A DNA stretch of 64,000 nt, from contig CAMMDQ010000003.1 of the NCBI GenBank assembly GCA_946495675.1, positions 64,453-128,452 on the forward strand. The letters are read 5' to 3'. The stretch is from an uncultured Bacillota bacterium (GTDB lineage Bacteria > Bacillota > Clostridia > Christensenellales > UBA1242). Below are positions 30,134 through 40,172 of this stretch, in pieces (the first letter of the stretch is position 1; every line of letters starts with the position of its first letter). Made by a program: the position numbers and the translations under genes. Under the pieces are notes generated by a model. It had not been told where the DNA came from, did no database searches, and saw only the letters and a list, made by a program, of their open reading frames with translations.

Positions 30134-30799
30134 ATGGCAGAGACAAAACAAGTTAAAGCTATTGATGATATTTATGTGGCAAAAGTGCGAAAGAGAAGAA
30201 TTATTGTAAATTCGATAATTCTTTCGCTCTGCCTTTTGCTTGCCAGTGCTATAATTATTTTAGCAGTTTTGCGAATTGACTTAAAACCAAGATTTGACGC
30301 AACCCCTGATTATGTCTATATCAAAGTTGACACAAACAGCGAGGAAAAAAATTTTGCAAAGAGTGATGAAATTTACAGCCAATTTATGAATGTTTACAAC
30401 AATTCGCTCAGCACTTCAGTTTTAACTTCAATTTTTACGGGCAATGTTTATGGCTATGTTGTTCAGTGGTCAGATAATTCCTTCTATCAAACATATTCAA
30501 ATGGTGTTGGACGGGGAATGAGCAGTTCTCTTTCAACAAGTTTAGGTTCAAATTACGTTCACTTCTATTTCACTCAACCACAAAGCATATACCTTTCAAA
30601 TGGTGAAATTTTGGACGGAAGATATGATGGGAAAGAGATAACTTATCATGACTGTTATTTCTCAATCTCTAGTGACGAAAACCTGGCTCAAGTGGATTTC
30701 TACTTTGGAGTTCTTGATTACAAATCTGCTCCCATAACAGTTAAAATTTCAGTAGAAGCACAATCCTTTGAGTTATATGAGTTTGCTCAAGATTTATAA
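30134..30799 (+). CDS. Single-pass membrane protein, unknown
   Basis: SD AAGGAG, 14 nt after ftsH; N-terminal TM. Confidence 0.7.
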   Translation: MAETKQVKAIDDIYVAKVRKRRIIVNSIILSLCLLLASAIIILAVLRIDLKPRFDATPDYVYIKVDTNSEEKNFAKSDEIYSQFMNVYNNSLSTSVLTSIFTGNVYGYVVQWSDNSFYQTYSNGVGRGMSSSLSTSLGSNYVHFYFTQPQSIYLSNGEILDGRYDGKEITYHDCYFSISSDENLAQVDFYFGVLDYKSAPITVKISVEAQSFELYEFAQDL

Positions 30800-30830
30800 A
30801 AAAACTGCACTTAAATAGTGCAGTTTTTTT
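30798..30830 (+). terminator. Intrinsic terminator
   Basis: AAAAAACTGCACTTAAATAGTGCAGTTTTTTT. Confidence 0.9.
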
Positions 30831-30848
30831 GTATTAATTTTTTTGTAA

Positions 30849-33455
30849 TCAGCCGTTTTCAATATCATCGCGTTGCAAAAGTTTTATGATTTTATCTCGC
30901 AAAATCTCTATTCGTTTTTTGTTGAGCTTTATTAAGATTATAATTATTATTGAAACAAGCATGATTGCAAAGAATGTCATCAAAACGGTAAATGTTGATT
31001 CTGTGATTGAAAACAGCTTTGGTATTGCACAGACTAGTGCAGTGACTCCAACAAAGGAAATTCCCATCGCAAAACCTCGCACAAGTGTGAGTGGAATGCA
31101 AAGAGTTACAAGATTTAGGAAACCAGTGTATGTGAGAACCAATACGCAAAGTGTTTTGTATTCAGTTGCTGACATAACAATGTCACCCTGAGTGTAAAAC
31201 AAAATCATTACAATAAAAATGTTTAGTAGCATCAAAAGTGCTCGTGGCACAGCTCGTTTGAACACCTGTGGAATAAAATTGCCGACAATCTTTTTTGTGT
31301 TTGGCTCAAAAGTGAGCACAAATGAAGGGATTCCAATCACAAATGATTCAAGCAGAAGCATATCTTTTGGTGTAAAAGGGTAGGATAGTTGAAGGAATAG
31401 AGTGATCACAGTCAGCACAATTGCAAACAGGGTTTTCATCAAGAAGACTGATGACGAGTTTTGCACATTGTTTATCACTTGCCGTCCTTCTTTGACAACA
31501 TTTGGAAGAGATGAGAAATTCGATTTTAAAAGCACTAGTTTGGATATGTTTCTTGCAACTTCACTGCCATCAGCCATGGCGATTGAGCAATCAGCTTCTT
31601 TTAGAGCCAAAGTGTCGTTGACACCATCACCAGTCATTGCGACCACTTTCCCTTTGTTTTTCAAAGCCTTGATTATAGTGTATTTTTGTTCTGGTGTAAC
31701 TCTGCCAAAAACAGTAAATTTATCAGCCATTTGCTCAACTTCCTTTGTAGAAAGTCCTTCAAGCGAGACATATTTGTCGCTGTTTTCAACACCCACTCTC
31801 TGAGCAATTTTTGAAACCGTTGCTGGCGAGTCGCCGGAAATGATTTTTATTTCAACTCCATTGTCTTTAAACCACTGAATTGTTTCAATTGCATCTTCTC
31901 GTATATGCTCTTCAATTATGATAAACGCAAGAAGTGTTGATTTTTCGCCAGTGACATTTTTGCTAAATTCGCCTTCATATTCACTGAGTGCAATCACACG
32001 CAGGCCTTTGTTTTGACATTCTTCAATCAGCTGTGTTTGCTGTTCATTAAGAGAGCAACCAATTTTTGTTACAGCCCCAAGAAAATATATTTTTTTACTT
32101 TCAAATTGAGTTACAGAATACTTTCGTTCAGAGGAGAATTCAAGCACATTTTTAACTTTCCATTCGCCATTTTTACCAAATTCTTCTATCATTGCATTTG
32201 ATGTTGAATTGGATGTTTTTTGTGCATTTAATATATTTGACAAAATCTTTTTTATTGAAGATGTTCTTCTTTTTGAAAATGTGATAAAATCAACAACTTT
32301 CATCGTTCCATCTGTGATGGTGCCTGTTTTGTCAAGGCATAAAACATTTGTTCTTGCAAGCATCTCAATAGAATACAGGTCTCGCACTAAAGTGTTTTTC
32401 TTTGCCAGTTTGACAACACCAACTGCAAGAGCAATAGTTATGAGCAAAAACATTCCAGCAGGGATCATGCTCGTCAAGGCCCCAGATGTATTTGTAATTT
32501 GCTGCTCAATTGTGCTGTCCAAAGAATATTCCTTCAAAAAAGTTAAGATCCCGATTGGCACAAGTGCAATGCCGATATATTTGATCAATCTGTTCAAATC
32601 TTTAAACAGGTTTGAAGCTGGAGCTTTAAATTCCTTTGCTTTTTGGGCCATCTGTTCAATATAATTGTCTTTTCCAACTCGATCAACTTTTGCATAACAC
32701 TGACCAGAGACTATAAAACTGCCAGAAAACAGGTGAGCATCCTTGTTTTTTTCTATAGAATTTGACTCGCCAGTCAACAGACTTTCATTGACTTCAACGG
32801 TTCCATCCAAAATGATGCAATCTGTTGGGATTTGGTTGCCGCTCTCAAGAATGATAATGTCATCTAAAACAAGTTTATCGGCACTGATGAGAATTGTTTT
32901 TCCATTTCGCAGTGTTTTGATTTGTGGGAGAGTGATCATGGAAAGTTTTTCAACAGCAATTTTTGCTCGAATCTCTTGAATTATTGCAATAGCGGTGTTT
33001 GCCACAATTACAAACAAAAATAGGAGGTCGCTGTATGAGCCAACGCACAACAGAGCGATCGCAATAAGCAGCCATAACATATTGAAAAAGGTAAAAATAT
33101 TTTTAACAAAAATTGACAGATAGGTTTTTGAAGCTTTGACTTTTGTGTGGTTTGTCAATTTGTCTTGCTCTCGGCTTTTGACTTCGTCATCGCTCAACCC
33201 TTGATCTACACTTGGATTAAATCTTATGATCGGTTTTTGAATGACATTTTTTTTCTTGAAAAACACTCTTGTTATTCTTTCAAACATTGAGGGAGTCTCT
33301 TTATTTTGCAAGCGTCGAAATTTAAGAATATCAACCTTTGCCCTTGCAAGTTTTGATTGTGATTTTAATAAATTTTTGCTTTCACGAAAAATGCTGGCAG
33401 TTTTTGGCTGCCAAGATGTGATTTTATTATCTTTTTTTTCGTTTACAGTTTTCAT
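30849..33455 (-). CDS. P-type cation-transporting ATPase (CtpE-like)
   Basis: DKTGTITDGTM phosphorylation motif, TGDGVNDTLALKEAD, LLTGES. Confidence 0.93.
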   Translation of the reverse strand: MKTVNEKKDNKITSWQPKTASIFRESKNLLKSQSKLARAKVDILKFRRLQNKETPSMFERITRVFFKKKNVIQKPIIRFNPSVDQGLSDDEVKSREQDKLTNHTKVKASKTYLSIFVKNIFTFFNMLWLLIAIALLCVGSYSDLLFLFVIVANTAIAIIQEIRAKIAVEKLSMITLPQIKTLRNGKTILISADKLVLDDIIILESGNQIPTDCIILDGTVEVNESLLTGESNSIEKNKDAHLFSGSFIVSGQCYAKVDRVGKDNYIEQMAQKAKEFKAPASNLFKDLNRLIKYIGIALVPIGILTFLKEYSLDSTIEQQITNTSGALTSMIPAGMFLLITIALAVGVVKLAKKNTLVRDLYSIEMLARTNVLCLDKTGTITDGTMKVVDFITFSKRRTSSIKKILSNILNAQKTSNSTSNAMIEEFGKNGEWKVKNVLEFSSERKYSVTQFESKKIYFLGAVTKIGCSLNEQQTQLIEECQNKGLRVIALSEYEGEFSKNVTGEKSTLLAFIIIEEHIREDAIETIQWFKDNGVEIKIISGDSPATVSKIAQRVGVENSDKYVSLEGLSTKEVEQMADKFTVFGRVTPEQKYTIIKALKNKGKVVAMTGDGVNDTLALKEADCSIAMADGSEVARNISKLVLLKSNFSSLPNVVKEGRQVINNVQNSSSVFLMKTLFAIVLTVITLFLQLSYPFTPKDMLLLESFVIGIPSFVLTFEPNTKKIVGNFIPQVFKRAVPRALLMLLNIFIVMILFYTQGDIVMSATEYKTLCVLVLTYTGFLNLVTLCIPLTLVRGFAMGISFVGVTALVCAIPKLFSITESTFTVLMTFFAIMLVSIIIIILIKLNKKRIEILRDKIIKLLQRDDIENG

Positions 33456-33588
33456 ATAATCCTTTATAAAATATGATAAATTCTATATTTTGATTATATA
33501 ATTCTTACCTAAAAATGTCAACTTTATTTGCAATAGATTTGACTTTTGTGCTCTAAAACATTTATTATAAAGATAAGGAGAAATTGCC

Positions 33589-34827
33589 ATGCTGCTAAAC
33601 ATTCCAAAATCGCTTACAGAGCTTGCAAAATTGCTGCCATGCCAACTTTATGTTGTAGGTGGATTTATACGCAATTCAATTCTTGGAATAAAAGGAGACG
33701 ACATTGATATTTGCGGAGCTATTCAAGTTGAAGAACTTGCAAAGATTTTAGAGAAAAGCAAATTCGATGTGAAGATAAAAAACAAATTTGTTGGAACTGC
33801 GTTGATCTCAACAGGTGAAACAAAATTTGAATTTTCTTCTTTTAGAAGAGAGTTTTATAAAGAGGGTGGAGCTCATACTCCCGAGCGTGTTGAATTTATT
33901 GATAGTTTAGAAGAAGATGCCAAAAGAAGAGATTTCACTTGCAACAGCATTTATTATGATATTGAAAATGACAAATTTATAGATATTTATGGTGGCATAC
34001 AAGATTGCCAAAACAAAATTTTGAAAACTATTGAAACACCAGACTTTGTGTTTGCTCATGATGGGCTGAGAATACTTAGATTGTTTAGGTTTGAATGCGA
34101 ACTAAATTTTAAAATTGACAAGGCAACTTTGGCTGGGGCAATCAAATATTCTTCAAATGTTAGAGACATTGCTGGCGAAAGAGTGATTTATGAAATCACA
34201 TGTATTTTGCATAGCAGCAGAAGATATCCTGGTTATTCTGAGCCAAAAGCATACCTAAAAGTTTTCAAGCAATTCAACAAATTTAAGCTTTGGCCGGTTT
34301 TTGGCATAGATTGTGCAAAAATAAGGCTGAATATGGTGAAAAAAGTTGAACACAAGTCGCAAGGCTTTTTGATTGATCTTATCGACACCGTCAAGCCGAT
34401 TTCAATCTCTTACTATCTTAATTTAATTTTGACAAATTCTTTTGGTCTCAACAAAAAAATGGCTTCTGCATACATCAATATCTTGTCCGGGTATTATGAT
34501 GCGCTTAATAGGTTGCAAAATAAAGAATATTTTTTCAAGTATTTTGATAATTTTCCTCTTATTTACAAACTTTTGGTGCATAAGTCAAAATATTTAGCAA
34601 ACAAATATGACTTTTTTTACAGATATATCATTTCACACAAGCTCATCATAACAGTCAAAGATTTGAAAGTTAATGGAGAAGATATACGCAAAAATTATCC
34701 AACAGTCAAGCCTTATCGATACAATGCGATTTTGGAAAGCTTACTGTCAGATGTTTTTGAAGGGAAACTTGAAAACGACAAAAACATACTGGTTAAAGCC
34801 ATTGAACAAAAGTTGAAGTATTTATAA
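33589..34827 (+). CDS. cca: CCA tRNA nucleotidyltransferase / poly(A) polymerase family
   Basis: LYVVGGFIRNSILGIKGDDIDICG; RRDFTCNSIYYD. Confidence 0.93.
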   Translation: MLLNIPKSLTELAKLLPCQLYVVGGFIRNSILGIKGDDIDICGAIQVEELAKILEKSKFDVKIKNKFVGTALISTGETKFEFSSFRREFYKEGGAHTPERVEFIDSLEEDAKRRDFTCNSIYYDIENDKFIDIYGGIQDCQNKILKTIETPDFVFAHDGLRILRLFRFECELNFKIDKATLAGAIKYSSNVRDIAGERVIYEITCILHSSRRYPGYSEPKAYLKVFKQFNKFKLWPVFGIDCAKIRLNMVKKVEHKSQGFLIDLIDTVKPISISYYLNLILTNSFGLNKKMASAYINILSGYYDALNRLQNKEYFFKYFDNFPLIYKLLVHKSKYLANKYDFFYRYIISHKLIITVKDLKVNGEDIRKNYPTVKPYRYNAILESLLSDVFEGKLENDKNILVKAIEQKLKYL

Positions 34828-34846
34828 TTTTATCTTTATAAAAAAA

Positions 34847-34870
34847 GCGAGATAACGCTCGCTTTTTTTT
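34847..34870. terminator. Bidirectional terminator
   Basis: AAAAAAAGCGAGATAACGCTCGCTTTTTTTT. Confidence 0.85.
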
Positions 34871-36383
34871 AAACATTTTTTTGAGGAGGAATAAATTTAA
34901 CGCCATTGGCAGGCAAACTCATTCCTTCTTCTAAACTTTCGGTGCCTTCAATAATTATTCCCATTTGAGGTTGGTAGTGGTCATGGCGAATTTCTTTTTC
35001 TTCGACAAGTTTTCCATCTTCAAAATATTGCAAATAGCCTTTGCTTTCGTAACCTTGTTTTGGATATTTTAATCTGTAATATTCGCCTTTGTATAAAACT
35101 TGATTTGAATATTTACCTTCTTTGTCGCTTATGATCTTGTCTCCAGAGTGTGGAATGATGCGCACAAGTTCGGAGCGGGTTTTGATTTCTTTTCCTTCTT
35201 CGAGGTTTTTCCCATAAATTTCGACGGTTGCAGTTTTTTCATCACAAATGGTTTTGATAAAAATAGGGCAATCAGAATTGTTTTTGAACACTAAGTCTGC
35301 GTAACCTTCGCTTACCATGGCATCAAAGGAAAGTGGAACATAGGATGCGGGTAGTGAGTGGTGGCAAACACTTTCAATTTCTATATCTGCAAGAAGCAGG
35401 GCGTTGTAAAGGGTGGTTGAAGCTTGGCATACTCCGCCACCTGTGCCTGAAACATAATTTCCGCCAACAATAATGTTTGCGTTTTCATAACCATTTTCTT
35501 TTGTTCTGGGGCCAGTAGTTTGATTGAAAGAAATTTCTTCGCCTGGCAAAATAGTCATCCCATTGAAACAAGCAAGAGCTTTTTTTATGTTGTTTTTGCG
35601 TTTTGTTGAACTCGAGGCATAGGAAGTTGTAAACTGGCTTCTTTTGCCAATTTGTTTTAAAAGTTCTTCATTATCGCTCTCTGGAACTATCTCAGTCAAA
35701 GGAATTTCAATTTCGCTAGCATTTTTTGAAGAGATTGCTTTGTCAAGAGCGGTATTCAATTTTTCTCTGTCAACCACTTTTCCAACTTGACCTTTTGACA
35801 AACTGAACATTTGTGTTTTGTTTGGATCAAAGTCAATTTGGCAGGCCCGACAAGACTTTTCAACTTCTTGGCATATTTCATTGACCTTTTCTTGCATTCC
35901 CCCAAAAAGATTTTCGTAAGGGATCTCAACTTTAAGTCCTTCTGACTTGATTTTATTTTCTATTTTTTTCTTTTCAAAAATGTTTCCTTCTCTGCCATAG
36001 CTTAAAAGTTCTGTCAATGGATTTTCGATATTGCCAACATATTCAAAATCTTCGCCGCTCAACAGCCAAGACTGATCTTTATTTGTCAAGATGATTTTTG
36101 TTTCAGACATTTCTTTTGCCAAAGTGGTGCCAACAAGGTCGACAGCTTGCTGTTTTGTAAGACCCGATATATCAATGCCATTGACTGTTGTATTTTGATA
36201 ATAAGTTGTTTCTTCGCTGATTGGATCGCCAAAATATAACTGGCAAAACACGAGCAAACCAACTGCAATAAATGCCACCGCAAAAAGCCAAATGACAGAG
36301 GCTTTTTTGTTTTGTTTTTTTGCCTGAACAACAGAAGTTTCTTGCAAATTTGTAGAAGTTTGATTGATTTTGTCTTTCTTCAC
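34869..36383 (-). CDS. VanW family / peptidoglycan-binding-4 domain protein
   Basis: SSTKRKNNIKKALACFNGMTILPGEEISFNQTTGPRTKENGY...GGGVCQASTTLYNALLLADIE; GTG start behind GGGAG. Confidence 0.93.
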   Translation of the reverse strand: MKKDKINQTSTNLQETSVVQAKKQNKKASVIWLFAVAFIAVGLLVFCQLYFGDPISEETTYYQNTTVNGIDISGLTKQQAVDLVGTTLAKEMSETKIILTNKDQSWLLSGEDFEYVGNIENPLTELLSYGREGNIFEKKKIENKIKSEGLKVEIPYENLFGGMQEKVNEICQEVEKSCRACQIDFDPNKTQMFSLSKGQVGKVVDREKLNTALDKAISSKNASEIEIPLTEIVPESDNEELLKQIGKRSQFTTSYASSSTKRKNNIKKALACFNGMTILPGEEISFNQTTGPRTKENGYENANIIVGGNYVSGTGGGVCQASTTLYNALLLADIEIESVCHHSLPASYVPLSFDAMVSEGYADLVFKNNSDCPIFIKTICDEKTATVEIYGKNLEEGKEIKTRSELVRIIPHSGDKIISDKEGKYSNQVLYKGEYYRLKYPKQGYESKGYLQYFEDGKLVEEKEIRHDHYQPQMGIIIEGTESLEEGMSLPANGVKFIPPQKNV

Positions 36384-36462
36384 ATTTTTCTCCCTTTTTT
36401 GTATTATTTGTGTAAAAAACAAAAATATGCTTTTTAAGCAGCATATATTTTTCTTTGAGTGT

Positions 36463-36477
36463 TATTATAAAGTTATG
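36463..36477 (+). promoter_or_regulatory. Extended -10 placed 6 nt before ATG (leaderless candidate)
   Basis: TGT-TATTAT-AAAGTT-ATG, no SD. Confidence 0.55.
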
Positions 36478-37209
36478 GGAGCAAAAACAAAAACCGCTTT
36501 AAAAATTTTGCTGGTACTTTTGGTGGCTATGATATTTTTTTTTGCAATCTATCTTATTTTGTATTATACAGGTTGGTGGGAAAAACTAAATTCAGTTGAC
36601 AAACTCAAGAAAGAAATTCTAGACCTGGGCATTTGGGGTAGGTCGTTTTTTGTGTTGTTGCAGTTTTTGCAGGTTACTTTTATACCAATTCCATCGCCCT
36701 TTGTTGTGATAGCGGGAAGTCTGATTTATGGACCTTTGCAAGCATCCCTTCTTTCGCTGGCGGGAATACTTCTTGGCAGTGCTGTTGCCTTTGCCATTGG
36801 CAGAATTTTTGGCAAAAAAATTGTGGTATTTATCGTAGGCAAAGAAACCGAGAAAAAATGGTCAAATTTTTTAAGCAATGCCAAGTATAGTTTTGTGCTT
36901 ATGATGCTTTTGCCTCTTTTCCCAGATGATGTTTTGTGCATGATTGCAGGATTGACTGATATGAGTTGGACATTTTTTATGGTAACACAAATTTTTACTC
37001 GAACCATCGGAGTTTTTACCATGAGTTATCTGTCAGGAGGGGACATCATTCCATATAGTGGATGGGGGTTGTATGTCTGGGGACTTATTGCGATAGTATC
37101 AGTTTTAGCGATCTATTTTTCAACAAAATATAACAAGCAAATCGAAACCTTTATTTACAAAATTTTTAAGAAAAAGACGGTTAAAAAAGAAAAACAAAAA
37201 GAAAGGTAG
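36475..37209 (+). CDS. TVP38/TMEM64 (VTT domain) membrane protein
   Basis: FIPIPSPFVVIAGSLIYGPLQASLLSLAGILLGSAVAFAIGRIFGKK. Confidence 0.9.
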   Translation: MGAKTKTALKILLVLLVAMIFFFAIYLILYYTGWWEKLNSVDKLKKEILDLGIWGRSFFVLLQFLQVTFIPIPSPFVVIAGSLIYGPLQASLLSLAGILLGSAVAFAIGRIFGKKIVVFIVGKETEKKWSNFLSNAKYSFVLMMLLPLFPDDVLCMIAGLTDMSWTFFMVTQIFTRTIGVFTMSYLSGGDIIPYSGWGLYVWGLIAIVSVLAIYFSTKYNKQIETFIYKIFKKKTVKKEKQKER

Positions 37210-37216
37210 AGTATAT

Positions 37217-37372
37217 CTAATCAAGAAATAAAACGGCTCCTTTTTTAACATCTTTTGGCAAAATTTCATTTTTTATCAAAATGCTGACAACATTTTTGCC
37301 GCATTTTTGTGCAATTTGATCAATGTTTTCCTTATCCTTGACAACATAAAAAATGTTGTAGTTTTTTTTCAT
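37217..37372 (-). CDS. 51-aa LysM-like mini-protein (not in ORF track)
   Basis: MKKNYNIFYVVKDKENIDQIAQKCGKNVVSILIKNEILPKDVKKGAVLFLD*; SD TAGGGGG before ATG. Confidence 0.6.
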   Translation of the reverse strand: MKKNYNIFYVVKDKENIDQIAQKCGKNVVSILIKNEILPKDVKKGAVLFLD

Positions 37373-37434
37373 AAATACCCCCTAGTGATAATAATTTTTT
37401 TGCTCTTTTAATATTTATATGAACAAGGAGTAAT

Positions 37435-38970
37435 ATGAAATCACTTTTTAAAACAGTGGCACTTATAACATTTTTTTCTGTCATCACAAGGGTGGTTGGC
37501 TTTCTTTTTAGAATTTATCTTTCTCGAACGGTGGGGGCGGAAGCTCTTGGAATGTATCAAGTGGCCTTTTCTATATTTATGGTTTTGCTTACAATCATCT
37601 CTAGTGGACTTCCACTTGTCATTTCTCGGATGAACTCGTCTTTTATGATAAATAGTGATAAGAAGAAAGAGGGGGCTTTGGTCAACACCGCACTTTTGTA
37701 TGCTCTTTCGCTGGCTGTCATTTTGTGTGTTATTGTTCTTGTCTTTCGTAATGTTTTTGCCCATTTTTTCACTGATGAGCGTTGCCTGCAAATTTTGATC
37801 ATAATGCTTCCAAGTTTGATTTTTTCTGCTGTTTACAGCGTTTTTCGTGGCGCAATGTGGGGCAGAGATAACTATTTTGCACTTTGTTCAAGCGAGCTTT
37901 ACGAGCAAATTGTGCGTATTTTAATTTGTGTGATTTTGCTAAGCGGCACGGGAACAGCGATAGAAAAAGCTTTTGATGTTGCTTGGTCTTTGAATGTTGC
38001 CTGTCTTTTTTCAATGCTATTTGTTGTTTTGCTGTATTTCTACTATGGTTCAAAACTTTCAAAGCCTCAAAAGCAAATTTTTAAACCTCTTTTAAAGCAG
38101 TCATCGCCAATAACTGGAATAAGAGTGGCTGGCAGCTTTATTCAACCTCTTGTTGCTTTGATTTTGCCAGCAAAACTTATAGAACTTGGCTATACTTCAG
38201 CACAAGCACTCAGTTTGTATGGCATTGCTGTTGGAATGACGCTGCCACTTCTGTTTGTCCCGACAACTTTGATTGGTTCGCTTTCCACCGCACTTATTCC
38301 TGACATGTCAAAGGCACTGGCTCAAAACGATAAAGCCCACATTGAAAATCGTGTTCGCTCATCAATCCTATTTTCTTTGATCACTTCTTCACTTTTTATT
38401 CCGCTCTATCTAGGCATGGGCGAACTGGCAGGCATTTTTCTTTATGACAACATTATGAGTGGCACCCTTTTGCAAGAAGCAAGTTTTGTTTTGTTGCCTT
38501 TGGGACTTACAAACATAACATCTTCACTACTCAATTCTCTTGGCTATGAGGTCAAATCTTTTAAAAACTTTATCTGCGGAACATTGGTAATGTTTTTAGC
38601 AATATATTTTCTGCCGCAACTTGTTGGGATCAATGCTTTCATTTGGGGTATGGGGGCAAGTTATTTGGTTACCGGATTGTTAAACCTTATTATGCTGAAA
38701 AAGAAAACTGGAATTAAGTTAAAACTTGGCAAAACTGTTTTTATTTTGCTTTTGATTGTTTTGCCTTGCGGGGCAGTTACCGCTTTTACAGTTTCTATTG
38801 CAAACCATTTCTTACCTTTGTTCTTCACCTTAGTTTTAGGCGCTGGAATTGGCACAGTTTGTTTTGCCCTGCTGTGTGGCGTGTTTGGCTTAGTCGATGT
38901 TAAAGCTTTTGTTGTAAAAGCCGCAGATTATGCGAAAGGTTTTGTGAAAAGAAAAACAAAAAAGGCTTAG
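37435..38970 (+). CDS. spoVB: SpoVB/MurJ-family polysaccharide flippase
   Basis: GFLFRIYLSRTVGAEALGMYQVAFSIF; MATE/MVF-type topology; SD AAGGAG. Confidence 0.88.
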   Translation: MKSLFKTVALITFFSVITRVVGFLFRIYLSRTVGAEALGMYQVAFSIFMVLLTIISSGLPLVISRMNSSFMINSDKKKEGALVNTALLYALSLAVILCVIVLVFRNVFAHFFTDERCLQILIIMLPSLIFSAVYSVFRGAMWGRDNYFALCSSELYEQIVRILICVILLSGTGTAIEKAFDVAWSLNVACLFSMLFVVLLYFYYGSKLSKPQKQIFKPLLKQSSPITGIRVAGSFIQPLVALILPAKLIELGYTSAQALSLYGIAVGMTLPLLFVPTTLIGSLSTALIPDMSKALAQNDKAHIENRVRSSILFSLITSSLFIPLYLGMGELAGIFLYDNIMSGTLLQEASFVLLPLGLTNITSSLLNSLGYEVKSFKNFICGTLVMFLAIYFLPQLVGINAFIWGMGASYLVTGLLNLIMLKKKTGIKLKLGKTVFILLLIVLPCGAVTAFTVSIANHFLPLFFTLVLGAGIGTVCFALLCGVFGLVDVKAFVVKAADYAKGFVKRKTKKA

Positions 38971-39015
38971 AATATAAAATTTTTTGCCTTTTTTAGTAAT
39001 TTTGCGATTTATGCT

Positions 39016-39029
39016 TATAATAAAGCATG
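39016..39029 (+). promoter_or_regulatory. -10 box 5 nt before ATG (leaderless candidate)
   Basis: TATAAT-AAAGC-ATG, no SD. Confidence 0.5.
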
Positions 39030-39740
39030 CTTACCATTATAGTTAGGTCAGTTTTAATATATTGTATTGTGCTTTTGGTATTTCGGCTTATGGGGAAAAG
39101 GCAGATTGGTCAAATGCAGCCTTTCGAGCTTGTGCTTACACTTATCATTGCAGACCTTGCAACAATCCCAATGGCAGATATTTCCATACCTGTTTTGCAT
39201 GGCATAATTCCTTTATTGACGCTTGTTGTGTTGCATTTTATGTTGACAATGATAACTCGGCTAAGCGTCAAACTGAGCAGTTTTCTTTCGGGCAAGCCAG
39301 TGATTTTGATAAATCCAGATGGTATAGATTACAAGGCTATGAAAAAATTGAATATGACGATAGATGACATATTTGCATGCCTTAGAGACAAAGGCTTTTT
39401 TTCAGTTGCGCAAGTGCAATATGCTATAGTGGAAACCAGTGGTAAAATTTCAGTAATGCCCAAAGCCGAATTTGCACCTGCAACTTGCCAAGATCTTGAC
39501 CTAAAACCTGACGAAAGTTTTGTGCCAATCACACTTGTTTGTGAAGGCAAAATTTTAAAAGACAATATGGCGCTTGCTGGCTTAGATGAACACAGAGTTG
39601 TGGAAGTTGTAAAAAAAGAGACCGATGCAAAAGTTAAGGATGTGCTTGTTTTGACAATTGAAAAGTCGGGGCGGGGATATATACAGCTAAAAAAAGATAA
39701 AGGCAAATCTTTTCAAACAAAAAGGTTGGGTAGTGTATGA
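39027..39740 (+). CDS. DUF421 (YetF-like) membrane protein
   Basis: VFRLMGKRQIGQMQPFELVLTLIIADLATIPMAD; YAIVETSGKISV. Confidence 0.93.
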   Translation: MLTIIVRSVLIYCIVLLVFRLMGKRQIGQMQPFELVLTLIIADLATIPMADISIPVLHGIIPLLTLVVLHFMLTMITRLSVKLSSFLSGKPVILINPDGIDYKAMKKLNMTIDDIFACLRDKGFFSVAQVQYAIVETSGKISVMPKAEFAPATCQDLDLKPDESFVPITLVCEGKILKDNMALAGLDEHRVVEVVKKETDAKVKDVLVLTIEKSGRGYIQLKKDKGKSFQTKRLGSV

Positions 39741-40132
39741 AAGTGTTTCATTACATAAATTTTTTAATTATTTTTTTGTTTTTAATTGCCATCTGCATTG
39801 TTGAAGAGCTGCTTGTTTCTTCTGCTCTTGAAAATGTGCAGAATTATTGTTTTGAAATTGAGAATTACATTTCAGACAAAGAAAGCCTAAAAGAAAATCA
39901 AATCGTTTTGATGGTTGACAATTTGGAGTTTGATTGGACTGAAGATGAATCAAAGCTGTGCTATCTTGTCAATCACATTTCAATCAAAGAATTGAGCTAT
40001 GAAATCTCACATCTGAAGGCTTATATTTCAAATGATGATATCGTCGAATTTAAAGCGGCTCTTGATGCAATCGTTATGTATTGCCATAGTTATTTGCATT
40101 TTATGGGAGCCAATGTGTACAATATTTTATAG
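39737..40132 (+). CDS. DUF4363-like protein
   Basis: Overlaps the DUF421 gene end; N-terminal TM, helical, NLEFDWTEDESKLCYLVNH. Confidence 0.75.
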   Translation: MKVFHYINFLIIFLFLIAICIVEELLVSSALENVQNYCFEIENYISDKESLKENQIVLMVDNLEFDWTEDESKLCYLVNHISIKELSYEISHLKAYISNDDIVEFKAALDAIVMYCHSYLHFMGANVYNIL

Positions 40133-40143
40133 CAGTGCAAATA

Positions 40144-40172
40144 AAAAAATTAGCAAATATGCTAATTTTTTT
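40144..40172. terminator. Bidirectional terminator
   Basis: AAAAAAATTAGCAAATATGCTAATTTTTTT. Confidence 0.8.
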
